Assembly (NCBI RefSeq): GCF_029961155.1
Contig: NZ_JASBRH010000013.1
Coordinates: 60,202 to 124,201, forward strand
DNA length: 64,000 bases
Source: Pontibacterium granulatum
Lineage (GTDB): Bacteria > Pseudomonadota > Gammaproteobacteria > Pseudomonadales > Balneatricaceae
Direction: 5' to 3'
The position numbers and the translations under genes were made by a program. Positions 48,560 to 56,266 of this stretch are shown here, piece after piece. The notes beneath the pieces are model-generated. The model did no database searches and had not been told where the DNA came from. It saw nothing but the letters and a program-made list of their open reading frames with translations. The stretch's first letter is position 1; each line of letters opens with the position of its first letter.

Positions 48560-48579
48560 ATATTAGAATTTTCTAATAT
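48560..48579. promoter_or_regulatory. 20-bp palindromic operator upstream of the RND operon
   Basis: ATATTAGAATTTTCTAATAT: perfect 9-bp arms around TT, ~52 bp before the RND start. Related half-sites (TATTAGAAA, ATATTAGATAA) recur at 48666-48692. The same 20-bp design precedes the DUF2892 gene. Probably a repressor operator. Confidence 0.65.
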
Positions 48580-48732
48580 TTCAATTCTTAAATTAGCTTA
48601 CCCTTAAGTAAAGCCTGAACCTGTACATACGCCAACGTGGGTATATGCTATTTACATACAGAAAGTATTAGAAAGCGTTATATTAGATAATTGAGACTTT
48701 TTTCTAACCCATTGAGTTAGAAGGAGAAAGCG
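48580..48732. other. Left boundary region of the integrated element (probable att side)
   Basis: The chromosome/element junction must lie between the RND promoter and the integrase stop. No tRNA or dif-like sequence is visible. A TTCTAAC/GTTAGAA repeat (48702-48722) and a 12-bp hairpin overlapping the integrase stop (AGGAGAAGGCGT / ACGCTTTCTCCT on the leftward strand) are the only structures. The matching right-end repeat is beyond the window. Confidence 0.35.
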
Positions 48733-49737
48733 TTAAGACGCCTTCTCCTGTGTCCATTTTGCGTCCACATTGACCGGATTTAACCGAACAGCGTCGATCA
48801 AATGAGTGGGTGACAGGTGTGCGTAGATCATCGTGGTATGAATGTCAGAATGCCCCATGATCTTCTGAAGGGTGACCAGATTACCGCCGTTCATGATGAA
48901 GTGTGCACCGAAGCTATGGCGCAAGATGTGGGTGCTCTGATACTCCGATTTCTTCAGCCCGTACTTAGCCAATAACGCCTTGAAGGTAAATCGCGCACTC
49001 CTAGACACCTTCTTCGGAATCCACTCAACCAGCTGCGCTGCCAGTACCTCACTTACAGGCACCTCCCGAATCTTTCGGGACTTCGTCTCTTTAAAGCGCA
49101 CCCGGTTTTCAATCACATCGTTAACCGTCAGGTTTTCAGCTTCTGACCAGCGTGCACCCGTAGACAGGCATACCAACGCCAGCATATACACATCAAAGTC
49201 ATCCGTAACCAGGCGCTCTAACAACTGGTGAATCTCTTCAGCAGTTAAGAACGTCCGTTCCTTTTCCTGCAGCTTGATAGGCTCCACATGGCGAAGCGGA
49301 TTCTTATAGTCGATCAGCTCCAGCTTGATCAGCTTGTTGAACATCCCTTTCGCATACAGCAGATAAGTATTCAGTGATGTGGGGCTGTACCCGGCATCGA
49401 TCCGGGCAGCACGGAACTGAAGAAAGTCGACCGGCTTAACCAACCTCCCCTGCTTGTTACCCGTAAACACAGCGAAGTCTTGTAACGGTTTCTTACGAAC
49501 CTGCCCGGACTTAACGTGTCGGCCATGCACTTCTGTCCAAAGCTCTATTAGCTCGGTTAACGTGCGGGTGTCTTTCTTCTCTGGCTCCCAGGGGGCATCT
49601 TTCGCTTTATTGATTGTGTGGGCTTCAAAGCGAAGACTTTCCGCTTTGGTTTTGAACTTACGACGAAGGCGCGGACCATTCGCACCATAAGGACGGATAT
49701 CAACGTGCCACAGACCGTCAGAACCTTTTTTCGGCAT
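48733..49737 (-). CDS. Tyrosine recombinase / prophage integrase
   Basis: 334 residues. N-terminal arm-binding and SAM-like core-binding domains (DFAVFTGNKQGRLVKPVDFLQF), then the catalytic domain with Arg in STGARWSEAENL, HxxR in HILRHSFGAHF, and His...Tyr in MGHSDIHTTMIYAHLSP. Fits phage-type integrases. It reads outward towards the chromosome, as integrases beside att sites do. Its ATG overlaps the repressor's stop by one base, forming a two-gene operon. Confidence 0.93.
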   Translation of the reverse strand: MPKKGSDGLWHVDIRPYGANGPRLRRKFKTKAESLRFEAHTINKAKDAPWEPEKKDTRTLTELIELWTEVHGRHVKSGQVRKKPLQDFAVFTGNKQGRLVKPVDFLQFRAARIDAGYSPTSLNTYLLYAKGMFNKLIKLELIDYKNPLRHVEPIKLQEKERTFLTAEEIHQLLERLVTDDFDVYMLALVCLSTGARWSEAENLTVNDVIENRVRFKETKSRKIREVPVSEVLAAQLVEWIPKKVSRSARFTFKALLAKYGLKKSEYQSTHILRHSFGAHFIMNGGNLVTLQKIMGHSDIHTTMIYAHLSPTHLIDAVRLNPVNVDAKWTQEKAS

Positions 49738-50084
49738 TACACACCTACCATTGAAGCAATGATAACGTTCAGCGCCTCCAACTGGTCGGGGCGCAATCCA
49801 TGAATGCCGTTAACGATCTGTCGCTGAGTGGTGGAAAGCGGTCTCATACCCTTTCCTGTTAACCACCAATCAAGTGACATGTTAAACAGAGTAGCAATTC
49901 TGATAAGGGTTTCAACGCTGCCGGGGAATGCTTCCCCCTGCTCCCATTTCTGATACGTGCGCACGGATACATTCAACCGATCTGCCGCCTCTTCCTGGCT
50001 AAGATGTGCGTTAATGCGTCCCTGCTTTAGTCGTTGGCATTGATCGTGGATCACTTTACGGCTCGGCTGTTCAAAGTCACGCAA
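49737..50084 (-). CDS. XRE-family repressor-like HTH protein
   Basis: 115 residues with a TTG start. HTH at residues ~17-70 (GRINAHLSQEEAADRLNVSVRTYQKWEQGEAFP), then LDWWLTGKG, a motif common in phage CI-like repressors, and a short C-terminal dimer region, without a peptidase domain. The start codon lies one base after a 17-bp operator. Likely represses its own leftward promoter and the rightward genes at 50.2 kb. The TTG start is uncertain; a GTG at codon 11 is an alternative. Confidence 0.82.
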   Translation of the reverse strand: MRDFEQPSRKVIHDQCQRLKQGRINAHLSQEEAADRLNVSVRTYQKWEQGEAFPGSVETLIRIATLFNMSLDWWLTGKGMRPLSTTQRQIVNGIHGLRPDQLEALNVIIASMVGV

Positions 50085-50085
50085 C

Positions 50086-50102
50086 TACCCAGCAGATGGG
50101 TA
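50086..50102. promoter_or_regulatory. Repressor operator O1
   Basis: TACCCA-GCAGA-TGGGTA, a 17-bp inverted repeat with a 5-bp spacer, immediately upstream of the repressor start. Confidence 0.75.
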
Positions 50103-50118
50103 CTTCATTGTTGAATAC

Positions 50119-50135
50119 TACCCATTTAATGGGTA
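50119..50135. promoter_or_regulatory. Repressor operator O2
   Basis: TACCCA-TTTAA-TGGGTA (extended by C/G to 19 bp) has identical arms and spacer length to O1. The centres are 33 bp apart, about three helical turns, placing both on one DNA face. A further half-site TAGATGGG follows at 50147-50154. Confidence 0.8.
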
Positions 50136-50226
50136 GTTGCTCGCCGTAGATGGGAGAAGTGGGGTATGACTATAGTTCCTGATCAAGCAATCAGGTTATG
50201 AAGGAAGCAGTAAGCAAGGAATGCTA

Positions 50227-50424
50227 ATGACCGAATCTCTCGTTCGGATGCCTAAGAATATTGCACGGCTCAGAGAGGCTGATGAGATCCTGAAACGGTG
50301 GTGCGATATTCAGTCCGAAACAGACCAGATAACCAGACTAAAAATGTTCACACAATTGAGAGAAGAACTCGTTCAATTTAGGCGCAAACACTACGTTAAA
50401 AGCGCACTCCCAAAACGGCCGTAA
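50227..50424 (+). CDS. Small helical protein, unknown
   Basis: 65 residues from the ATG at 50227, chosen because AAGGA sits 7 bases upstream; an ATG at 50221 would be too close to that site. Charged and helical (NIARLREADEILKRWCDIQ...MFTQLREELVQFRRKHY); no family recognised. First rightward gene after the operator pair, hence perhaps repressed by the HTH protein. Confidence 0.6.
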   Translation: MTESLVRMPKNIARLREADEILKRWCDIQSETDQITRLKMFTQLREELVQFRRKHYVKSALPKRP

Positions 50425-50500
50425 ACGCCCGTATAATAAGGGATTTGCTTATTTAGACATCTATTCCTGGTACTGCTAAACTTCACGGATTATCATACTG

Positions 50501-50516
50501 GTTTCGGCACCGAAAC
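50501..50516. promoter_or_regulatory. Inverted repeat upstream of the cytosine methyltransferase gene
   Basis: GTTTCGG-CA-CCGAAAC, perfect 7-bp arms, ending 27 bp before the ATG. It may be an operator for autoregulation or a 5'-leader hairpin. Confidence 0.45.
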
Positions 50517-50543
50517 GGGTGCGCACTTGGGATAGAACAGGCA

Positions 50544-51800
50544 ATGAAGCTAACAGCAAACCAGTCTACAGGGACATACATCGATCTTTTTTCCGGCTGC
50601 GGAGGATTTTCCCTCGGTCTTGGCAATGCTGGATGGCAAGGTGTTTTTGCCGTAGAGAAAGATCCGATGGCGTTTGAGACCTTCAAGCACAACATGCTTG
50701 AAGGTGGGCGCTATGAGCATTTCACCTGGCCTTCCTGGTTGCCTCAACAGGCAACTACAATTCAGGATCTCATCGAAAACTACTCCGAGCAACTAACAAG
50801 TCTTCGCGGGAAGGTTGATCTGATTGCCGGGGGGCCGCCTTGCCAGGGCTTCTCCACCGCAGGAATGAGAAACCCTAACGATCCTAGAAACCAGCTATCC
50901 CAGCAATACATCAAAATGGTCGATATTGTTCGGCCAAAGTTTCTGGTGCTTGAGAATGTCCGTGGTTTCAATGCTGCATTCAAGAACGGTTGCGCAGAAA
51001 CCTCGAAAATCCCCTACTCTCAGATCGTAAAAGCCAATCTGGAAAAGTTAGGCTACACCGTATATCACGATCACATCACAGCTGAACATTTCGGAGTTCC
51101 ACAGCAACGCACGCGGTTCATCATGATCGGCATTCGATCTGACTTAGTTGAGAACGCCGAAAATCCGTTTGGCATACTCGAGAACCTTCGTGCCCCTTTT
51201 CTTAAATCTAAGGGTCTTCCGCTGCGCTCAATCACGGTAGAAGAAGCAATTGGGGATTTAGAGATAACTCGGCCTGATCAAGATATTGTGTATCACTCAG
51301 GTTCAAAGACGTCTGGATTTAAGAAAGTAGACTATTCACCGCCTAGCCAGCTCAATCCCTATCTTTCGCTGATGAGGAGAGGGCTTAATGGATACAAGCC
51401 GAATAGTCTAAGAATAGCTAGGCATCGAGAGTCTACAGTAGAAAAATTCAAGCTCATTCATGAAATTTGCCGCCCTGGTTTTGCTTTAAACGAGCAAGAA
51501 AAGCTACGCATAGGCACAAAGAAACAAGCAATTTCGGTACTCCATGCGAACAGACCATCGAAGACACTAACAACACTGCCAGACGACTTATTACACTACA
51601 AGGAAGCACGAATACTAACAGTACGAGAAAGCGCAAGGATTCAGTCTTTTCCCGATGACTTTGAGTTCAAGGGTAAGTACACGACTGGCGGAAAGAGTAG
51701 AACGAAAGAGTGCCCTAGGTATACCCAGGTTGGTAACGCTGTCCCACCTTTGTTGGGTGAAGCACTAGGCACCTTATTAAAGGAATTGGTTAGTAAATGA
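50544..51800 (+). CDS. C5 cytosine-specific DNA methyltransferase
   Basis: 418 residues with all main C5 motifs in order: I DLFSGCGGFSLGLG (SAM, residues ~12-25), IV GGPPCQGFSTAG (catalytic Cys ~99), VI LVLENVRGF, VIII VPQQRTRFIMIG, and X GNAVPPLLGEALGTLL. The target-recognition region between VIII and X (residues ~210-330) is of moderate size, so specificity is not deducible. There is no restriction endonuclease-like gene in the operon; its stop overlaps the start of the GHKL gene (ATGA). First gene of the proposed defence operon. Confidence 0.93.
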   Translation: MKLTANQSTGTYIDLFSGCGGFSLGLGNAGWQGVFAVEKDPMAFETFKHNMLEGGRYEHFTWPSWLPQQATTIQDLIENYSEQLTSLRGKVDLIAGGPPCQGFSTAGMRNPNDPRNQLSQQYIKMVDIVRPKFLVLENVRGFNAAFKNGCAETSKIPYSQIVKANLEKLGYTVYHDHITAEHFGVPQQRTRFIMIGIRSDLVENAENPFGILENLRAPFLKSKGLPLRSITVEEAIGDLEITRPDQDIVYHSGSKTSGFKKVDYSPPSQLNPYLSLMRRGLNGYKPNSLRIARHRESTVEKFKLIHEICRPGFALNEQEKLRIGTKKQAISVLHANRPSKTLTTLPDDLLHYKEARILTVRESARIQSFPDDFEFKGKYTTGGKSRTKECPRYTQVGNAVPPLLGEALGTLLKELVSK

Positions 51801-54220
51801 GTAGTTTTGATGCAGCATTCAAGGCCAACGCTGGCGTTAAGGATATAGTTGGGCGTGGTCTAATCTATGATGACAACATCGCACTTATAGAGCTTGTAAA
51901 AAACTCAAAGGATGCAGGCTCTCCAAAGGTCGATATCAGGTTTAGAAACATCTCTAACCCAGGAGGTGGTATCGACTCTGATACAGAAGATATGTTTCTT
52001 GAGCCCGATTCAGACGAAGCATCCACTGTATCTGAGATAATAATATCCGACATTGGCTCAGGTATGAGCCAAAGCGATATTGAAGAAAAGTGGCTCAACA
52101 TAGCGTATTCCGAAAAGCGTGAAGATCAAGCAAAGAAAACAACGTACGCCGGTAACAAGGGCGTAGGCCGTTTTAGCTGCGACCGACTAGGCCGCAATCT
52201 TATTCTTTACACTAAATCCAACTCCGGAGAATTCATAAAGCTTCCAATAAACTGGGAAGAGTTCGAAGGAAGAGGAAAAGATGATGAAATCTCGACAATA
52301 GAGCTAAAGGGCGAGATTTTAGATAGAGATACTTTCGAGCGAGAAACCGGAATCCCCAACTTCACATCCGGAACGGTTCTCAAGATACAAAACCTACGAA
52401 GCAACTGGACTGCCCAGAAGCTTAAAAAGCTGATTAGCGAGTTGGAAAAGTTCTCTCCTTCTTTAGACGCGAGCTTTGAAGTATTCCTTTACTCGGATAC
52501 TGACTATAATGACGCGACTTTAAAGAAAAAGATAAACACCAAAATAAACAACGGCATTCTTGAGAAGCTTGTATTTAAAACAACCTACATCAAGTCAACG
52601 ATAGACAGTGAAGGTGATAAAATAAATACAGAACTATTCTTCCAGGGTCGAAGAATCTATCACTACAGGGCAAAAAACCCTTATAAAAACCTAAAGAATA
52701 TAAAGCTTGAGATACACTATCTAGATACGCTTACAAAGTCATACTTTACCCGTAATATCGGTGTTAATGCCAACTCTTACGGCTCGGTATTCCTGTTCTA
52801 CAATGGCTTCCGTATATCACCTTACGGCAATGAAAAAAATGATTGGTTAGGCCTGGACCAGCGTAAATCTCAGGGTACAACACGTTTCCTTGGTACACGA
52901 GAAATTTTCGGCCGCATAGACATTACTGACTATGAAGACAAGTTTTCGGTAATTACAAGTCGTGAGGGTCTGGCACACAATGAGGCCTTTTATGACCTTG
53001 TAGCTTATGATCAGGATGAAAAAACGGTTCTCAATAATGGTGCCTATGATTATGGTTTCGTCACTATAATCATTCGCCAGCTAGAAAACTTCGTTGTAAG
53101 CGGACTGGATTGGAATAGACTCTTTGACACCTTGGGTGAAAGGAAGTCGATTTCTGCAGACGATGCTCTTAAAAACCCTGAACGCTACCGTGTAAAAAGA
53201 CTTTCCGCAGACGCAATTAACGAAGCATGTAGTAAGATATTAAAATCCAATCTAGATGTCGAAGAGTTTGAAATCGACCATAAACTTGTAAGCGAGATCC
53301 AAGGCGTTAATGAGGAGAAGTATAAAAAATTCGTTGATGACTTTGTAGAGAAAACTGAGAGTAAGTCCTTCAAAGAACTTTCCCCTAGCGAAAAGGGAAT
53401 CGTCAAACGGATAGTAACCCGAGAGAAAGAAAAGACCACTGCAGCGATCGAAGAGCGAGACTATGCGGAGGCGCAAGCCAAGACAGCAAAACAAGAGCTC
53501 TCTATAGAGAAAAAGAAAGGTCTTTATTTGCTTGCTACAAGAAGAACGCTCAGCGACGACGCAGACGGTTTAATTCATACCGTTAAGCTGAACAACGTCG
53601 AGATCAAAGATGGAATAGACACACTTATTGATGGTATTAGCTCTGGCTTTTTCTCAGAAGATCAAATAATAGACCGACTCGGAAATATTAAGCTATATGC
53701 TCTAAAAACGCTAAAAATGGCGGAACTTGCAACTCGGTCTGGATATGACAGGGACATTGAAGTTCGGAGCGTGGATATAGAGAAATATATCTTTGAGTAC
53801 ATCGACATCTACAAAAATACCTTTGACCAAAGGGACCTGGACTTTGAATTCTCTCCCAGCAACCTTGGCATAAAGAGAAGCATAAGCGTACTCAATTTGT
53901 CGATAGTTTTAGATAACCTGTTATCTAACTCGCTAAAATGGGGCGCATCAAAAATCAAGTGCAACTTCTCTAAGAATAATGAAGGAAAGTTCATACTACT
54001 ATTTTCTGACAATGGAGTAGGCTTGTCTGACTCACTGAAGGATCATGCCGACTCTATTTTTGACCTTGGTGTAAGAGAAGAGCCACCTGAAGGATTTGAA
54101 GGCTCAGGAATTGGGCTTTACTATTCAAGAAAACTTTTGTCGGAAATGAATGCCACAATTAACTTTGAAGGCAATGGAACTGATTTAGAGGGAGCTACTT
54201 TCAAAGTAGTATTCAATTGA
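51797..54220 (+). CDS. Tandem GHKL ATPase: MutL/Hsp90-like N-terminal domain plus histidine-kinase-like C-terminal domain
   Basis: 807 residues. The first GHKL ATPase has N-box ALIELVKNSKDAG (29-41), G1 SDIGSGMS (84-91) and lid/G2 GNKGVGRFSCDRLG (119-132), the pattern of MutL/Hsp90/MORC ATPases. A transducer-like region follows to ~450. Residues ~520-585 are a Lys/Glu-rich coiled coil. A DHp-like helix carries a candidate phospho-His (GLIHTVKLN, His594). A second GHKL domain resembles histidine kinases: LDNLLSNSLKWG (705-716), SDNGVGL (737-743), GSGIGL (769-774). No membrane segment. The partner is the receiver-like protein encoded one base downstream. Low G+C compared with the chromosome. 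Proposed role: sensing unmodified or foreign DNA and signalling by phosphotransfer (inference). Confidence 0.85.
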   Translation: MSSFDAAFKANAGVKDIVGRGLIYDDNIALIELVKNSKDAGSPKVDIRFRNISNPGGGIDSDTEDMFLEPDSDEASTVSEIIISDIGSGMSQSDIEEKWLNIAYSEKREDQAKKTTYAGNKGVGRFSCDRLGRNLILYTKSNSGEFIKLPINWEEFEGRGKDDEISTIELKGEILDRDTFERETGIPNFTSGTVLKIQNLRSNWTAQKLKKLISELEKFSPSLDASFEVFLYSDTDYNDATLKKKINTKINNGILEKLVFKTTYIKSTIDSEGDKINTELFFQGRRIYHYRAKNPYKNLKNIKLEIHYLDTLTKSYFTRNIGVNANSYGSVFLFYNGFRISPYGNEKNDWLGLDQRKSQGTTRFLGTREIFGRIDITDYEDKFSVITSREGLAHNEAFYDLVAYDQDEKTVLNNGAYDYGFVTIIIRQLENFVVSGLDWNRLFDTLGERKSISADDALKNPERYRVKRLSADAINEACSKILKSNLDVEEFEIDHKLVSEIQGVNEEKYKKFVDDFVEKTESKSFKELSPSEKGIVKRIVTREKEKTTAAIEERDYAEAQAKTAKQELSIEKKKGLYLLATRRTLSDDADGLIHTVKLNNVEIKDGIDTLIDGISSGFFSEDQIIDRLGNIKLYALKTLKMAELATRSGYDRDIEVRSVDIEKYIFEYIDIYKNTFDQRDLDFEFSPSNLGIKRSISVLNLSIVLDNLLSNSLKWGASKIKCNFSKNNEGKFILLFSDNGVGLSDSLKDHADSIFDLGVREEPPEGFEGSGIGLYYSRKLLSEMNATINFEGNGTDLEGATFKVVFN

Positions 54221-54221
54221 C

Positions 54222-54911
54222 ATGAAGATAAAAAAAGTACTTTTCATCGACGACCAAAGCGTTGATAACATCGTAGATAAATTCGCAGCAAATCTACACA
54301 AGAAAGGCTACAAGCTAAAATCAAGCATAGTTTTTATTGGCGACCAGAAATACAAATCAGAAAACCAGAATGGTGAAATATCACTAAACTTTGATGCCAT
54401 AAAATCTGACATAGAGGAAAATCACTTTCATATAAGATACGACCTTGTTGCATGTGACTTTAACTTTGCCAATGACGACATTAACGGCTACAGTCTGATT
54501 CAGTGGCTTAAGCATACATCAACAAGTGGTCACAATTACATTCGAAAGGCAAAATTTGTATCCTATTCCTCAGAGGAGGATAAGTTCAAGGAGCATGTTC
54601 TCGCCAGCGAAGATATTGGCAAGTTAATAAGACTAAAACTTGATGGCTTTTTTAAAAGAGACAACTTAGCTGACGCCGGCGCTACTCTTATTCTTAAGCA
54701 AGATGTTAATCTAGATCTTTCAAGCTACATAGTTACTGAGCTAGAAAAGTTAGCAGACGTAAAGTTTAATGGCGTCTACCCCAAGTTCGAAGGCAAAACA
54801 TTTGCAGAGATAGCTCACGAAATAGATACTGACTCACACCATGGCCAGGAGTTCCAAAAAACCATGATAGGGCTTACCCTTGCCCATATGGACGCGCTGA
54901 ACAAGGATTAG
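54222..54911 (+). CDS. Receiver-domain (REC-like) protein with C-terminal extension
   Basis: 229 residues. REC hallmarks in order: acidic pair VLFIDDQ (Asp10/Asp11), phospho-acceptor strand YDLVACDFNF (Asp79), switch Ser in AKFVSYSS (~114-116) and Lys in LDGFFKRDN (Lys145). The region between the acidic pair and Asp79 is longer than in a standard receiver (~45 residues), so this is a divergent receiver. The last ~70 residues (ELEKLADVKFNGVYPKFEG...) are helical, without a known DNA-binding fold. Starts one base after the GHKL gene; expected to be its phosphotransfer partner. Confidence 0.75.
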   Translation: MKIKKVLFIDDQSVDNIVDKFAANLHKKGYKLKSSIVFIGDQKYKSENQNGEISLNFDAIKSDIEENHFHIRYDLVACDFNFANDDINGYSLIQWLKHTSTSGHNYIRKAKFVSYSSEEDKFKEHVLASEDIGKLIRLKLDGFFKRDNLADAGATLILKQDVNLDLSSYIVTELEKLADVKFNGVYPKFEGKTFAEIAHEIDTDSHHGQEFQKTMIGLTLAHMDALNKD

Positions 54912-54913
54912 TT

Positions 54914-55561
54914 TTGATTTATATAATATTCCCAGTTGACCCTAGCACCTCTTTTTTATCTTCCGCTATAGATGTAATAAAAGAAGGAATTGGCGACATT
55001 AGCATCAACGTTATAACCATTGAAGCCAGTGATGAAGCCTATAGAAGAGCGAAAGCAGAAGTGCAAGAAATACCAGATGGTGCTTTTGTTCTATTCATGG
55101 GACACGGCACATCTAAGTCGCTCTATGGTGGTTGTAGCAAAGACTTTAAGAGAAAGGACTTCTTGGTCACAAATGACCTCCATTTTTTTAAAGGAAAGGA
55201 CCTTTTTCTATTGTCGTGCCACTCTTCCAGCCTGCTTTATAGTTCTAGAAAGCAGCGAAATCACTCTAATGCGTTAGGATTTGGAGCGCTACCCTCAGAC
55301 ATGGATGAGGCTAACTCCAACAACAAGCTCGCCTCCCTAGGTTTGAGTAATGAAGATATTGCGGCGTATCGAGAGTTTCTAGCAACATGCATTCCTTCTG
55401 CAATAGTTCATTACTTCCAAAATGGATACAAGTTTGAGTTCATAGAACAATATCTTATATACCTTCTTAATAAAGAAATAAACCGCTTAGTTTTAGAAGA
55501 TAAAAACAGGCCGCTAGCTGGCCTAATTTTCTCCATGAGGACAGAAATCAATTCCATGTAA
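54914..55561 (+). CDS. Caspase/CHAT-like cysteine protease, putative effector
   Basis: 215 residues with a TTG start two bases after the receiver stop. A hydrophobic strand leads to a His-Gly (GAFVLFMGHGTS, His64) and the next strand to a Cys (DLFLLSCHSSS, Cys102), followed by ALGFG. This is the His/Cys dyad layout of clan CD peptidases (caspase, CHAT, gingipain). No signal peptide. Alone it lacks an obvious sensor domain, so activation probably comes from the upstream signalling genes. Identification is by motif; a structure prediction would be decisive. Confidence 0.65.
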   Translation: MIYIIFPVDPSTSFLSSAIDVIKEGIGDISINVITIEASDEAYRRAKAEVQEIPDGAFVLFMGHGTSKSLYGGCSKDFKRKDFLVTNDLHFFKGKDLFLLSCHSSSLLYSSRKQRNHSNALGFGALPSDMDEANSNNKLASLGLSNEDIAAYREFLATCIPSAIVHYFQNGYKFEFIEQYLIYLLNKEINRLVLEDKNRPLAGLIFSMRTEINSM

Positions 55562-55634
55562 AGCCACATACATAATCAACCATCTTGACTTCCTCTATAT
55601 AAAAAACAGAGGCCACAAAACAAGGGACTGTATA

Positions 55635-56227
55635 TTGGAACAAGTAGACTGGAACACAATAACCGCGAATATATTGGCTACTACAACTATTGTTTCAGCA
55701 ATAGCGTTCGTAGCAAAAAAAGTTTCGAGAAACTTTTAGAGTCGCGTCTAAAGCAGAGCCAGGAGCATTATAAAGCAGAGGTTGCAGAAGGCTTTCGCCG
55801 ACAGGCAGCTATTTATGACGAGATTTATGGTACGTTAAAGATAACTGTATCACTTACATATAGGGCCAAGAATGCAGCAAGGACTATAGCCAAAAACCCG
55901 AGAATACTAGCCCACAAAAGAAGAAACGAACGAAACCAGATTAAAGCAATGCTTAACTATTATGAAGCAATTGAAGAGATACTTTTCGACGAGAGAGCTT
56001 TAATTCCTCAAAGTATATTTGGACTACTACACGATCAAAAACGCAATATAGGAATGTTCACATCCGCCTGCAATACGTACGCAAAATCATACAACGACAG
56101 GAGTGATGAACAGAACTCGCATAAAGAACACCAGATCAGCAAAATTTATATAAGCTTAGAGCAAGGGTGTGAAGAATTCATAAACAAAGCACAAGAGTAC
56201 TTACACAAGGACACAATAAAGAACTAG
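55635..56227 (+). CDS. Small membrane-anchored helical protein split by a -1 frameshift site
   Basis: Frame 0 starts at TTG 55635 (AAGGGA ribosome site) and gives a 34-residue peptide with one membrane helix (ITANILATTTIVSAIAFVA), ending at TAG 55737-55739. At 55715-55721 a run of seven As reads A_AAA_AAA in register; slipping back one base continues as KKSFEKLLESRLKQSQEHY and on to a stop at 56225, giving a 197-residue protein. Either programmed frameshifting, a phase-variable A-tract or a disabling mutation. The long form has an N-terminal anchor, coiled coil and helical domain. No family recognised. Confidence 0.65.
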
Positions 56228-56266
56228 TCTCCGGCTATAATCCACCTTTACCATTAAGGTCATCAA

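Noticed and set aside
48600..48732. dif-like XerCD site for inovirus integration
   Set aside because: No dif-like 28-bp sequence is present, and the element encodes its own tyrosine integrase.
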